Source: Sphingobacterium tabacisoli (GTDB taxonomy: Bacteria; Bacteroidota; Bacteroidia; Sphingobacteriales; Sphingobacteriaceae). From it: a stretch of 64,000 bases of DNA. The notes beneath the pieces are model-generated. The model did not search any database and had not been told where the DNA came from. It worked only from the letters and a program-made list of their open reading frames with translations. Positions within the stretch are counted from its first letter, which is position 1; each line of letters starts with the position of its first letter. Shown here one piece after another: positions 25,565 through 35,512 of the stretch. The translations under genes were made by a program, and so were the position numbers. Location: contig NZ_JAEQMU010000006.1 in the NCBI RefSeq assembly GCF_017908035.1, positions 186,001 to 250,000 of the forward strand, read 5' to 3'.

Positions 25565-26164
25565 TTAGTTTTCTATTTTTTCCCATCTTTGGGTTTCAAA
25601 ATTAAATTTTTTAATCGCTTTTGCTGGTGAACCTACAGCAATTACATTTGCGGGTAAACTTTTTGAGACCACCGAATTCGCGCCCACAATTGTCCCCTTG
25701 CCTATTCTAACTCCTGGTAAAACAGATACAAATTCTCCCAACCAGACATTATCCTCAATGACAACCGGCTTGGAAAACAACTTTCTATCATGTGGTATAG
25801 AATCTGGTGAAGAATCATTTTCGTCTCCTGCATAACTCCCATGTGAACAATCTGAGATGTATATTTTACTAGCAAATAATACATCGTTACCTATTTCCAC
25901 CTTTTCCATAGCTGTAATATGCACATAATCATTCATTTGAAAATTCTCACCAAAAAACATCACTTTTTCATTCTTTTTCGGGTATGCTTCGACCCTACAG
26001 CCTACTCCCGTCGTAAATCCTTTAGAAACTTGAATAAATTTTTTCCCCCTGATATCGATCGGAAAACGAATTATCCGAGCGTCTCTAAAAACAAACAGAG
26101 TTCTGATTTTACTATAGCCAAGAGATAACAACTGAAGAAACGAATATCTTTTCAAGAGTTTCAT
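25565..26164 (-). CDS. Left-handed beta-helix acetyltransferase
   Basis: Hexapeptide repeats are visible from about residue 75 to 180 (VEIGNDVLFASKIYISD, VVIEDNVWLGEFVSVLPGV, RIGKGTIVGANSVVSKSLP). A histidine-containing loop (ITAMEKVE...DCSHGSY) lies where the catalytic His of galactoside/maltose acetyltransferases is found. It ends with the common AVGSPAKAIKKF motif. It likely O-acetylates a sugar of the repeat unit or its precursor. Its start lies 1 base from the stop of the upstream glycosyltransferase gene, which indicates tight coupling. Confidence 0.85.
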   Translation of the reverse strand: MKLLKRYSFLQLLSLGYSKIRTLFVFRDARIIRFPIDIRGKKFIQVSKGFTTGVGCRVEAYPKKNEKVMFFGENFQMNDYVHITAMEKVEIGNDVLFASKIYISDCSHGSYAGDENDSSPDSIPHDRKLFSKPVVIEDNVWLGEFVSVLPGVRIGKGTIVGANSVVSKSLPANVIAVGSPAKAIKKFNFETQRWEKIEN

Positions 26165-26165
26165 A

Positions 26166-26972
26166 TTAACGTAATTTCACTATTATAACTCTCCGAAAAT
26201 ATTTCAATAAAGAATAACAAACTGTTGAAGCATACATTGCAGTATTAATCCAACCCTGTGTATATACAAATTTCAAATTCTTTAATTCTCCCTTTTCCAT
26301 TTCTTTTAAATTTGCGCTCAATCCACTTTCTCCAAAACCAGCTTTGCCATCTCCAAAAAAAATCAAGTTTCTATTCAAAAAATAGCAATTAAATAGCTTT
26401 GCCACTCTCATAAAATAATTACCTTCTTCAGCATATCGCTGAGTTTCATCAAACCATCCAACATTATCTAATACTTTTCTTCTGAAAAGAATTGTTGAAG
26501 GTTGAAAATAGTTTTTGAATAGTAACATTTTGAACTCTATCTTTATCAAACCTCCAATTGCCTTATTCTTTAATCCAAACCCTTCAAATGAGGCCCCTAA
26601 AAAATCTACTTCCGAATTATTATTAAATATTTCCAATTGGACATCAATTTTTTCTTCATACCAAGCATCATCTGAATCTAAAAGAGCAATAAAATCTCCT
26701 GTCGCATTTTTCAACCCTGTATTCCGTGCTCTAGACACCCCTCCATTCTCCTGATTAATCAGCTTAATCACAGAGTCTGGATTCCTTATTTTAAAATCTT
26801 CAACGACTTTAGCGGAACTATCTGTAGATCCATCATTTACCACTATAATCTCAAAAGTGCCTTTATATGTCTGGTTGATGACAGAGCTTAAAGCCCTTTC
26901 AATCGCTTTTTCTGAATTATACATGGGTATTACCACTGATATTTTCACACCCCCTTTAGTTTCTATTTCCAT
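26166..26972 (-). CDS. Family 2 glycosyltransferase
   Basis: A GT-A fold enzyme with SVVIPMYNSEKAIERAL (residues 12-28), IIVVNDGSTDSS and the metal-binding LLDSDDAW (DxD-type), followed by an acceptor-binding region (GVSRARNTGLKNATG precedes the DxD). A hydrophobic C-terminal part (YASTVCYSLLKYFRRVI) may touch the membrane. It should transfer one sugar from a nucleotide donor to the lipid-linked intermediate in the cytoplasm. The specific donor is unknown. Confidence 0.88.
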   Translation of the reverse strand: MEIETKGGVKISVVIPMYNSEKAIERALSSVINQTYKGTFEIIVVNDGSTDSSAKVVEDFKIRNPDSVIKLINQENGGVSRARNTGLKNATGDFIALLDSDDAWYEEKIDVQLEIFNNNSEVDFLGASFEGFGLKNKAIGGLIKIEFKMLLFKNYFQPSTILFRRKVLDNVGWFDETQRYAEEGNYFMRVAKLFNCYFLNRNLIFFGDGKAGFGESGLSANLKEMEKGELKNLKFVYTQGWINTAMYASTVCYSLLKYFRRVIIVKLR

Positions 26973-26981
26973 AACTTTTAC

Positions 26982-28049
26982 TTAGCCTTTCCACAAACAT
27001 TCTAACTCTTCAATCTTACGATTAAGGTTATAATTAGACAAGGCATATCCAGAAACAATTTTGGAATCAAATGGTTTGTTATATGCTTCAACTAATTTAT
27101 CATAAAAATCACCGCTTTCCCTGACAGAATTTGAAAGATATCCATACTTTCCATTCTTCAAAATATCTATCCCCCCTGATGTTGGAGTGGAAACAATTGT
27201 TTTCCCTAAAACAAGACTTTCTAACAAAACCGTAGGAAAAGCTTCGGAGAAAGAAGATAGAACGATTATTCTAGCCTGCTTAATATAAGGGAATGGATTA
27301 GACTTCACTCCCAATATTTTAACCTCAGATTCTAAACCTAATTCTACAATACGTCTTTTCATCGAATCTAATTCTGGCCCACCTCCTACTATCAACAGTT
27401 TCACAGTAGCAAAGCTCTGATTGAATAACTTAAAAGTATCTATTAATAAACTAATATTTTTCACTTTATCTAACCTTCCCACAAATAGAATATAATCATC
27501 AGGGACATCGGTAATAGGCAAGAGCGCTTGTTCTTGAATATAGTTCATATCAACCGGATTAGATATCGTAACTACATTATCAGGTCTATTATTAAAATCA
27601 TTTATAAGCATAGACCTTATTCCCTCAGATACAGCTACTACCTTAAAACAACGGGGGTATATATATCTTGGTACAAAAGTTTTTATAAATGTCATCTTTA
27701 AATAATTCTCATAATAATTATGTTGTGACGTAATTATTTTGGATGAAATACCACTTAACACTTTCGCTATGTAAACCATCATTGTCGCTTCATTTGCGCA
27801 AAGAATAATATCAGGCTTATTTTTCTTAAAGAAACCAACTAAAGCAAACAAAGCTTTCCTCAGCCTTGTAACTCCTAAATTTTCAAACACTAAATAGCCA
27901 TAAGATTGAGACTCAAAGTCCCCTTGGTCGGATAATGTTAAGTAAGTCACCTCATATCTCTTCTCCGCCAACCCTCTGGCATACGTTAACAATATACGCT
28001 CTATTCCACCAATATTCAGTGTAGGTGTAAAAACAACTATTTTTTCCAT
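26982..28049 (-). CDS. Family 4 glycosyltransferase
   Basis: A GT-B enzyme: the N-terminal NIGGIERILLTYARGLAEK loop is typical of GT4, VAVSEGIRS marks the linker, and the C-terminal domain has ILFVGRLDKVKNISLLIDTF and the donor-binding EAFPTVLLESLVLGKTIVST (E-x7-E type). It is a retaining transferase for one linkage of the repeat unit. Its first 13 bases overlap the end of the upstream polymerase gene, so translation is probably coupled. Confidence 0.88.
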   Translation of the reverse strand: MEKIVVFTPTLNIGGIERILLTYARGLAEKRYEVTYLTLSDQGDFESQSYGYLVFENLGVTRLRKALFALVGFFKKNKPDIILCANEATMMVYIAKVLSGISSKIITSQHNYYENYLKMTFIKTFVPRYIYPRCFKVVAVSEGIRSMLINDFNNRPDNVVTISNPVDMNYIQEQALLPITDVPDDYILFVGRLDKVKNISLLIDTFKLFNQSFATVKLLIVGGGPELDSMKRRIVELGLESEVKILGVKSNPFPYIKQARIIVLSSFSEAFPTVLLESLVLGKTIVSTPTSGGIDILKNGKYGYLSNSVRESGDFYDKLVEAYNKPFDSKIVSGYALSNYNLNRKIEELECLWKG

Positions 28050-29398
28050 GCTCTATGTAAAAACCTATTAAGCGAAGCCAATACTAATGCCCAAATCACA
28101 AACCTCAATGGATGTAAATACCCTGCTCTCACAATGAATATTGCATTTCCCAACATTGCACTTAGAATGACAACAGAATAATAATCAAAATCTAAACTTC
28201 TAAAAGACCACTTATTAACACAATACCCTAAAAAATACATCAAAACAACAACTCCTACAAATCCAAAGGCTAAAAATAGATCAGCTATTATAGTAGTACC
28301 TAGACCTATTTGAAATTCTTCCGGCGTTCCCGCATTCAAAAAAGTATAGTCTGTTAACAAGGATGCTGAACCTAACTTTAACTCAGGGAAAGACTCGTGT
28401 ATAAGTGAAGGCAAGAACGGAATTGAGCCTGATGCATCAATCACCATTGTACTACCATAAGTATAATCATTTTTATCAACATACTCTAGTGCTGCATAAG
28501 TATTTCTCATAGGAATTGTCAAATCGAGAATTAACATAATGGGATTTGTTAGCTCGAAAGACTGCCTACCTGTTCGAGTTTGTTGAATAATCCACATCAA
28601 AACTATTCCTACAGACACAAAGATTAGAAATTTTTTAAAACTAATTTTCTTAAAAAAAAAAGCATACAAACAAAGAACAGGGAGTAGGATTTGACTAGCG
28701 GCGGTCCTATTTCCTACTCCCAAAAGTGTGCAAACCAAAAAAAACATACCAATAAAGGTAATCCAGCTAATTTTATAATTTACATCAATTTTCTTATTGT
28801 AAAACTCCGTACCTATTAATGCCATTGCAGTTGTAACTAACAACAAAAGAATATACTTTACAACAATTCCCGATTCACCTTTAACACTAGTATTATATTC
28901 AGATCGATAATAGTCAATACCGCCAAAAGCGATAAAAGAAATTATAAGAATAAATACCAACGCAACTAAAAAATTTGTTTTAATAACGAACGGTCTTTTT
29001 ATCTGTTTCTTTAACGGGATAGGCACTAAACTACCTACCATATAAGATTGTAAACCTATTAAAAACAGCAGATTCCCTTTATTAATATACTCCACATCTA
29101 CGGGGAAACCTAAGAAAATAGCGCTAAAAACTTCTTGATTATTATAAAAGAATGTGGTCGAGAAACCAACCAGACAATATACAGCAATAAAAATTGTATC
29201 AAAATCTAGATAATTTTTTTTCTGCTTTGCTTTGAAATAAATGTAATTTGACAACAACATCAAGCTAAAACATGTGTAAAAAAGAGGCATAGATACTACA
29301 CTCCTGAAAGGAATAATTAGGTAAAACACTAACGTTAAAAACAATAATGTTGACAACAATATCCTAGATATCTTTAATCTTTTTTTCGACAATTGCAT
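28037..29398 (-). CDS. wzy: Wzy-type O-polysaccharide polymerase
   Basis: A very hydrophobic 453-residue protein with about 12 membrane segments and a larger external loop in the second half (DASGSIPFLPSLIHESFPEL...GTPEEFQIGLGTTIIADLF). This layout and the cluster position identify it as the repeat-unit polymerase; Wzy proteins share almost no sequence. An arginine-containing segment (QQTRTGRQSFELTNP) before the loop fits the RxG pattern seen in some members. It works in the periplasm after Wzx flips the lipid-linked unit. Confidence 0.82.
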   Translation of the reverse strand: MQLSKKRLKISRILLSTLLFLTLVFYLIIPFRSVVSMPLFYTCFSLMLLSNYIYFKAKQKKNYLDFDTIFIAVYCLVGFSTTFFYNNQEVFSAIFLGFPVDVEYINKGNLLFLIGLQSYMVGSLVPIPLKKQIKRPFVIKTNFLVALVFILIISFIAFGGIDYYRSEYNTSVKGESGIVVKYILLLLVTTAMALIGTEFYNKKIDVNYKISWITFIGMFFLVCTLLGVGNRTAASQILLPVLCLYAFFFKKISFKKFLIFVSVGIVLMWIIQQTRTGRQSFELTNPIMLILDLTIPMRNTYAALEYVDKNDYTYGSTMVIDASGSIPFLPSLIHESFPELKLGSASLLTDYTFLNAGTPEEFQIGLGTTIIADLFLAFGFVGVVVLMYFLGYCVNKWSFRSLDFDYYSVVILSAMLGNAIFIVRAGYLHPLRFVIWALVLASLNRFLHRAWKK

Positions 29399-29457
29399 TT
29401 CTCGAGTTTCTATTCTGATCTCCTATTAAGACTATTACGTTTGCAAAACAACCCTAA

Positions 29458-30450
29458 TTAACTTCTGTTAAATAGCTTATTTTTCAGAAAAAACATCTTT
29501 CTATATACAGCTCTGTAAACTAAAAACATCCCTATATGTCCTCCTTTCAAAAACGACAAACTTATTTTATCGCGAGTTAAAAGGAAAGAAGTGTTATGTA
29601 TACTATTCACTTCCGAAAATAACTTATTCCCTTCAGCAACGTACATTTTATCAGCAAAAAAAAGGATATCTAATTTCTTTCTTAATTTACCTTGCAAAAG
29701 CGCCTCTTTATAGGTATGAAAGTCCTCTTTCCCTTCAAAAAAAGTAGTCAAGTCATTCAAAGCAAAAACAATACTATTAATACTCTTCATCGATATTTTT
29801 TTTGTAGTGTAAGAGTTAGGATTTGTCTGTGAGTAATAGTACAAAGGAGAGTTTACTTTGGCGATATTATTAGCATAATAAAACAATTTAGGGATAACCA
29901 TATAATCTTCTCCTAAATCCACTCCCTCCTCTGCTTCAATATTATTATCTAAATACATTGTTTTTCTCACTAATTTATTAACAATTCCCATCATTATTTC
30001 TGCAGAAAGTATCGATCTAATTAAATCTATTTTGTTTTCTCCAATATTAATTAACAATGGTTGTGAAGTCTTTTCCCATATCAAATGAAAATCACACACC
30101 ACAATATCTGCATTTTCTTTTATTGCCTTCTCATAGAGTAACTCGACAGCGTTTAGCTCTAAATAATCATCACTATCTACATGCAGTATATAATCTCCTG
30201 TAGCATTAGAAACCGCTGTATTTCTAGCTGCAGCTAATCCCTTATTTATATCATGATTGATAATTCGTACCTGAGACTGTCTTTTTGGATATTTCTCTAA
30301 GACACTTTTTAGTATCTCAACCGAAAAATCTTTCGTACAGTCGTTTACAAACACGAACTCGATGTCCTCGAATGTTTGTTCAAATAACGAAATAGCACAA
30401 CGCTCAATAAATTTTTCAACTCCATATATAGGAACAAGAATAGAAACCAT
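29458..30450 (-). CDS. Family 2 glycosyltransferase
   Basis: A GT-A fold at the N-terminus: VSILVPIYGVEKFIERCA, FVFVNDCTKDFS and YILHVDSDDYLE (DxD metal site), then about 200 residues of acceptor-side sequence with DLGEDYMVIPKLFYYA. The layout matches EpsJ/WaaV-type transferases. The ATG at 30450 gives a standard GT2 start; a TTG seven codons upstream is the alternative. AT-rich spacers of about 60 and 115 bases flank the gene. The transferred sugar is unknown. Confidence 0.87.
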   Translation of the reverse strand: MVSILVPIYGVEKFIERCAISLFEQTFEDIEFVFVNDCTKDFSVEILKSVLEKYPKRQSQVRIINHDINKGLAAARNTAVSNATGDYILHVDSDDYLELNAVELLYEKAIKENADIVVCDFHLIWEKTSQPLLINIGENKIDLIRSILSAEIMMGIVNKLVRKTMYLDNNIEAEEGVDLGEDYMVIPKLFYYANNIAKVNSPLYYYSQTNPNSYTTKKISMKSINSIVFALNDLTTFFEGKEDFHTYKEALLQGKLRKKLDILFFADKMYVAEGNKLFSEVNSIHNTSFLLTRDKISLSFLKGGHIGMFLVYRAVYRKMFFLKNKLFNRS

Positions 30451-30565
30451 AGGACTAGAAGACTTATTCAAAAGATTTGATTTTATTAATTAACCATAGT
30501 ACTTTAAAACATTTCATTTTGAAATATAATTAGTTTTTAGCCCAAAAGTTATTTTTGTCCTAAAA

Positions 30566-31282
30566 CTATTCATATCCCCTTAACCTTTTATACCTATCAA
30601 TACCTATCAATCTCTTGATAAAATTATAAATGGCTCTCTTTCTTTTATATCCCTTTGGAAGCCATGAGCCTGCAAAATGATGTATACAATGACTATTATC
30701 AGTTAAAGTAATCACCCCATTTGTCCATTCCTTTGGGCAAAAATAATCATGAGGATAAAAAGCAATATAATTCGAAATCTCTTGATACGTATTGTTCAGA
30801 ATAATCCCCTTTTGCTCCATCAGTTTTGTTATGATAGTTACATTCGTTTCAAGAATAGGGTTATTACTACTATCTAAAAACGATTTGTCATTATAATAAC
30901 TTAGCATGTCACTTACCCATTCCCCGTCTTTAATACTAGCCATGATTCCCGTCGGTATTAAGTTGTTGCTCTCAAAGCCAGAAAATGCGGCATGATGTAA
31001 AAAATCATCCAAAGGCTTGAGTACCTCTACATCACTGTCCAAATAAACACCTCCTTCACTTTTTAAAGCATACAATCTAACGACATCCGTAACGTAAGCA
31101 TATTTCTTGTTATCATACGCCTCTCTAGTATATTGACAGAAATCTAAATCAAAATTTGACTCATTCCATTGCTTTACTTCATATTCTGGCAAAAATGTCT
31201 TCCAAGATTCAATACATTTTTCAGCTAACTTTGGAAGTTCATTACCTCCAAACCAACAATAATGAATAGTTTTTGGTATCAT
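30566..31282 (-). CDS. GT32-like capsular polysaccharide glycosyltransferase
   Basis: The protein starts IPKTIHYCWFGGNELP, the classic N-terminus of GT32 (OCH1-like/mannosyltransferase) enzymes, and carries the DxD motif in GGVYLDSDVEVLKPLDDF. The C-terminal HHFAGSWLPKGYKRKR is also usual for this family in capsule loci. It transfers a hexose to the growing unit in the cytoplasm. It starts 2 bases after the flippase stop, so it belongs to the same operon. Confidence 0.9.
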   Translation of the reverse strand: MIPKTIHYCWFGGNELPKLAEKCIESWKTFLPEYEVKQWNESNFDLDFCQYTREAYDNKKYAYVTDVVRLYALKSEGGVYLDSDVEVLKPLDDFLHHAAFSGFESNNLIPTGIMASIKDGEWVSDMLSYYNDKSFLDSSNNPILETNVTIITKLMEQKGIILNNTYQEISNYIAFYPHDYFCPKEWTNGVITLTDNSHCIHHFAGSWLPKGYKRKRAIYNFIKRLIGIDRYKRLRGYE

Positions 31283-31284
31283 AT

Positions 31285-32589
31285 TTATAGATTTTTTTTT
31301 AGATATAGATATTGAATTATAGTATGAAAAATATAGCTTATTAAATATGCTATACTTAAACCAACAGCCCCTAATTGATAATATTTAATTAACAAAACAC
31401 TACTTGACAACAAAATAATAGCCCAGATAGTGTTCACAAAGAAACCTAACCACATTTTCCCTTGACTTGCAATTCCTTGACCAATTACATTATTCATGGC
31501 TATTAAGGCAGTAGTTAAAAACATAACTATCATTGGCACCAAAGCATCATTATATTTATCTCCATAGAGGTAGATAATTAATGGGGACAATCCACAGAAA
31601 ATAAGAGAAAGTATAATTCCGAGATATAAATTTATTTTTAAGTTTTTATTAAAAACAATTCTATAGTCTACCTTATTATCTATATTAGACGCTAGCATAG
31701 GTAATACGATTTGGGATAAAGCAGATGGTATAAACAAAATCGTGTTCCTCCACTGGTTTGCAATATCGAAATTAGCCATTTGTTCATATCCATTAGATTG
31801 ATTTACTAAAAAATAATTACACAACCAAGTAACAGGAGCAACCATTAATCCTGCTAAGATAGCTGGCAAGCTAAAGCTCCAAAGAATATCTAGTTCTTTA
31901 AAATTTTCTCGACTGAAGATACTTACCGAAAAATCGTTATAAAATGATTTTTTCAAGGTAAAAAAGTTAAGCAAACAACTAAGGACGTAGTTAAACCCAA
32001 AAGCAATAATCACCATGTCTAATCCATAATATCTTGATGACACAACCAATGCTATTGAAGAAGCAACTCCAGCTATGGCACTGTTTACAGATAATTCTTT
32101 AAACTTTTCAATTCCAGCTAAAATACCACTTTGAACACCATTAAGTGATGAAAAAAAAAGTATAAATGAACTTATTCTAATTTCGGCACCTAAACGGGGG
32201 GCATTTATTTGGACAGCTATTTCTTCCGATAACAAATAAATCAAAAAAGAAAAAAATAAACTTATAATTATCGCAAAGAGATTTGATAATCCAACAACCC
32301 TTTCGACCTTTTTTACATCAGTATTTTTGTATTGCGCGATATATTTGGTTGAAGTCATCCCTAACTCTAACCCTGCAAACATGGCAAACATTAATATTGT
32401 TGATTTTATTATTCCAAATTGACCATACTCTTCTTTGCCCAAATAACTCGTCATCAAAATCGTAGCAATCAAAAGGACAAATTTCGATATTATATTGCCT
32501 AACAAAATCCAAAAACTTTGACTGAATATCTTTTTATTAATACTCGATGACAAAATCTTCGATTTTAATTTACAAATCATCTTAATCAT
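31285..32589 (-). CDS. wzx: Wzx-type flippase (MATE/MVF-like polysaccharide exporter)
   Basis: The 434-residue protein has about 12 membrane spans and the N-terminal pattern FWILLGNIISKFVLLIATI...TSYLGKEEYGQFG, which is characteristic of the polysaccharide-exporter family (Wzx/RfbX). It moves the lipid-linked repeat unit to the outer face of the inner membrane. Its first codons overlap the wecB end by 8 bases; an ATG three codons in (32580) would nearly abolish the overlap. Confidence 0.9.
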   Translation of the reverse strand: MIKMICKLKSKILSSSINKKIFSQSFWILLGNIISKFVLLIATILMTSYLGKEEYGQFGIIKSTILMFAMFAGLELGMTSTKYIAQYKNTDVKKVERVVGLSNLFAIIISLFFSFLIYLLSEEIAVQINAPRLGAEIRISSFILFFSSLNGVQSGILAGIEKFKELSVNSAIAGVASSIALVVSSRYYGLDMVIIAFGFNYVLSCLLNFFTLKKSFYNDFSVSIFSRENFKELDILWSFSLPAILAGLMVAPVTWLCNYFLVNQSNGYEQMANFDIANQWRNTILFIPSALSQIVLPMLASNIDNKVDYRIVFNKNLKINLYLGIILSLIFCGLSPLIIYLYGDKYNDALVPMIVMFLTTALIAMNNVIGQGIASQGKMWLGFFVNTIWAIILLSSSVLLIKYYQLGAVGLSIAYLISYIFHTIIQYLYLKKNL

Positions 32590-33718
32590 TGAAACATTTC
32601 AGCTGTCTCATAAAATCAACAATCCTCGCACAAGCTTTCCCATCTCCATAAGGATTATGAAGCTCACTCATTCGCTGATAAATACTATCATCTGACAAAA
32701 GAGCATTAGTCTCATGAACTATCTTATTCTTATCTGTACCAACTAGAATTACAGTACCAACTTTAACTGCCTCAGGACGCTCAGTTGTATCCCTCATAAC
32801 CAAAACAGGCTTTCCTAAAGACGGAGCCTCTTCTTGAACACCTCCTGAATCGGTAATAATTAAATAAGACCTATTCATCAACCATACGAACGCAGGGTAT
32901 GCCAATGGGGATATCAACCTTATATTAGATACACCTTGCAGAAGGTCATGAACAGGCTTCTGTACATTTGGATTTAGATGAACTGGATATACAATTTGCA
33001 CATCACTGTTTGACAGTGCAATTTCTTTTAACGCTTGACATATGTTAATAAAGCCTTGTCCGTGATTTTCCCTACGATGTCCAGTAACTAAAATAACACG
33101 CTTGTCGATAGATATTAATGATTTTAATCGCTCTATCTCTTCATTATGAATCACATTTACGCGTTCAGAACTGTCTAATAGAGCATCAATAACAGTATTG
33201 CCTGAGACAATTATATTGGCTTCATTTATATTCTCTGCTAAAAGATTAACTTTTGACTCTTCTGTTGGCGCAAAATGAAAATCCGCTATCCGACTAGTAA
33301 CCTGCCTATTAAGCTCTTCTGGAAATGGAGAAAGCTTGTTATGTGTACGAAGTCCTGCTTCGATATGACATACTTTAGCCCCGGAATAAAAAGCAGCTAT
33401 ACCAGCGGACATTGTAGTAGTAGTATCACCATGTACATAAACAAAGTCTGGCTTGAATTCCTCCAATACATCCTTCAGTCCCATTAATATATCAGCTGTT
33501 AGTGAATAAAGATTTTGATTAGGTCTCATTAGATTCAGATCATAATCCGGAATAATATTAAAAAATTCCAACACTTGATCTAACATTTCCCTATGTTGCG
33601 CGGTAACACATACTTTCGTGTCAAAGGCTGCATTTCTTTTTAGCTCTTTTACTAAGGGTGCCATCTTAATGGCTTCTGGCCTGGTACCAAAAATTAACAA
33701 ATGTTTTGTCTTTCTCAT
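32582..33718 (-). CDS. wecB: UDP-N-acetylglucosamine 2-epimerase (non-hydrolysing)
   Basis: A GT-B-like fold with the family signatures FGTRPEAIKMAPLVKEL (residues 10-26), VHGDTTTTMSAGIAAF, HIEAGLRTHN, SGNTVIDAL, GHRRENHGQGF and ITDSGGVQEEAPSLGKPVLVMR. It converts UDP-GlcNAc to UDP-ManNAc. No UDP-ManNAc dehydrogenase (WecC) is visible in this window, so ManNAc itself may be the sugar used, or WecC lies elsewhere. The gene sits between rmlA and wzx in the operon. Confidence 0.95.
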   Translation of the reverse strand: MRKTKHLLIFGTRPEAIKMAPLVKELKRNAAFDTKVCVTAQHREMLDQVLEFFNIIPDYDLNLMRPNQNLYSLTADILMGLKDVLEEFKPDFVYVHGDTTTTMSAGIAAFYSGAKVCHIEAGLRTHNKLSPFPEELNRQVTSRIADFHFAPTEESKVNLLAENINEANIIVSGNTVIDALLDSSERVNVIHNEEIERLKSLISIDKRVILVTGHRRENHGQGFINICQALKEIALSNSDVQIVYPVHLNPNVQKPVHDLLQGVSNIRLISPLAYPAFVWLMNRSYLIITDSGGVQEEAPSLGKPVLVMRDTTERPEAVKVGTVILVGTDKNKIVHETNALLSDDSIYQRMSELHNPYGDGKACARIVDFMRQLKCFND

Positions 33719-33724
33719 CTCTAC

Positions 33725-34588
33725 TTAAGCTTTACAAACTTTTACTAAATACTCTCCGTACCCACTTTTACGTAATGGCTCAGCCATCTGTACAAGTTGC
33801 TCTTTATTAATCCACCCCATCCGATAGGCTACTTCTTCGATTGCACCAATCTTCATACCTTGTCTCTCCTCAATAACCTGAACAAATAGTCCTGCTTGCA
33901 TCAGGGACTGTATAGTTCCTGTATCTAACCATGCTGTACCTCTATTGAATACACCGACTTTCAGTTTACCTCTCCTTAAATACTCTGCATTTACATCCGT
34001 AATCTCTAATTCACCACGATGTGATGGTTTTATATTCTTTGCAATCTCCACGACATCATTATCGTAAAAGTACAAACCCGGAACAGCATAATTGGATTTA
34101 GGCTCTGTAGGTTTCTCTTCGATGGAGACCACTTCATTATTTTCATTAAATTCAACAACGCCATAACGCTCCGGGTCAGAAACCTGATAAGCGAAAACTA
34201 CTCCTCCATCTGGATTCGCTGAATCTTGTAATAATTTGGACATTCCTGACGCATAGAAAATATTATCTCCTAATATCAATGCTACTTTATCCTGTCCAAT
34301 AAACTCTTCGCCCAAGATAAAAGCTTGCGCTAATCCATTGGGAGAAGGTTGCTCCTTGTACGAGAACTTACAACCTAATTGCGAACCATCCCCTAAAAGT
34401 TTCTCAAAATTAGGCAAGTCCTGTGGTGTTGAAATAATCAATATTTCATTGATCCCTGCCAACATCAACGTAGATAAAGGGTAGTATATCATCGGTTTAT
34501 CGTAGACCGGCATCAGCTGTTTGGATACGGCCAATGTTAAAGGGTGTAATCGAGTACCGGAGCCTCCGGCTAGTATTATTCCTTTCAT
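33725..34588 (-). CDS. rmlA: Glucose-1-phosphate thymidylyltransferase
   Basis: The nucleotidyltransferase signature GGSGTRLHPLTLAVSKQLMP and KPMIYYPLSTLMLAGI is complete, followed by LGDNIFY and the NRGTAWLDTGT segment of RmlA. The length (287 aa) is standard. It makes dTDP-glucose from dTTP and glucose-1-phosphate, the first step to dTDP-L-rhamnose. It comes last in the order rmlB, rmlC, rmlD, rmlA. The spacer upstream contains a TAGTATTTAGA-type repeat. Confidence 0.97.
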   Translation of the reverse strand: MKGIILAGGSGTRLHPLTLAVSKQLMPVYDKPMIYYPLSTLMLAGINEILIISTPQDLPNFEKLLGDGSQLGCKFSYKEQPSPNGLAQAFILGEEFIGQDKVALILGDNIFYASGMSKLLQDSANPDGGVVFAYQVSDPERYGVVEFNENNEVVSIEEKPTEPKSNYAVPGLYFYDNDVVEIAKNIKPSHRGELEITDVNAEYLRRGKLKVGVFNRGTAWLDTGTIQSLMQAGLFVQVIEERQGMKIGAIEEVAYRMGWINKEQLVQMAEPLRKSGYGEYLVKVCKA

Positions 34589-34663
34589 TTTTTTCAGATA
34601 TTAGTATTTAGATGTTAGTATTTAGACTTAGAGCCCCAATACCAACGTCTTACTTTTTTATTC

Positions 34664-35512
34664 CTATAATTTATTTAACATCTGCACCAGGCTCTCTCTC
34701 CAATCTGGCACTTCTACTTTAAATGTACGTTTTATCTTTGATTTATCTAATAATGAATACTTTGGACGCTTTGCTGGGGTTGGGTACTGTGTCGTAGGAA
34801 TAGGATTGATTGTACAATCGAGTCCTTTTATTTCTCTAATTGCGACAGCAAAATCGTACCAGGATATCTCGCCTTCATTAGAATAGTGGTACAGTCCTCC
34901 TACCCAATCCTCACCTTCAATAATATCTACAATCGCTTGGGCTAAGTCCTTGGCGTAAGTGGGTGACCCAACCTGATCGTTAATAACGGAGATCTCGTCT
35001 CTTTCGGTCATTAGACGGATCATGGTTTTCACGAAGTTATTGCCATAGGTAGAATACACCCATGAAGTACGAATAACAATAGACTCTGGATGCCATTTCA
35101 GAATAGTCTGTTCGCCTTTCAGCTTGGTCAGGCCATAGGTATTGATTGGATCTACAGGAGCATCTTCCGTTAAAGCGATATCCGAATTCCCATCAAATAC
35201 GTAATCGGTTGAGATAGCAATCAATTTTGCGCCATTCAACCTACAGTATTGCGCAATCTCTTCCGAGGCTAAATGATTAATCGCATCTGCCAACACAGGT
35301 TCTGATTCTGCCTTGTCAACAGCAGTATAAGCGGCCACATGGATGATCAAATCGGGTTGATACATTCCCAAGATATCCTGAATAATCAGGGTCTGGTCTA
35401 AAGGGAGTTGTTTACGGTCCAAAAAATAGGTTTCGTACCTTGAATCGCTTTCAAGTATATCTCTTAATTCTGAACCGAGTTGGCCATTGGAGCCAGTAAC
35501 TAAAACTTTCAT
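34664..35512 (-). CDS. rmlD: dTDP-4-dehydrorhamnose reductase
   Basis: A short-chain dehydrogenase with TGSNGQLGSEL (residues 6-16), ISTDYVFDG and NTYGLTKLKGEQ (YxxxK), the RmlD pattern. It catalyses the NAD(P)H-dependent last step to dTDP-L-rhamnose. The length (282 aa) is standard. The upstream spacer toward rmlC is unusually long for this operon (about 290 bases) and carries hairpins. Confidence 0.95.
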   Translation of the reverse strand: MKVLVTGSNGQLGSELRDILESDSRYETYFLDRKQLPLDQTLIIQDILGMYQPDLIIHVAAYTAVDKAESEPVLADAINHLASEEIAQYCRLNGAKLIAISTDYVFDGNSDIALTEDAPVDPINTYGLTKLKGEQTILKWHPESIVIRTSWVYSTYGNNFVKTMIRLMTERDEISVINDQVGSPTYAKDLAQAIVDIIEGEDWVGGLYHYSNEGEISWYDFAVAIREIKGLDCTINPIPTTQYPTPAKRPKYSLLDKSKIKRTFKVEVPDWRESLVQMLNKL

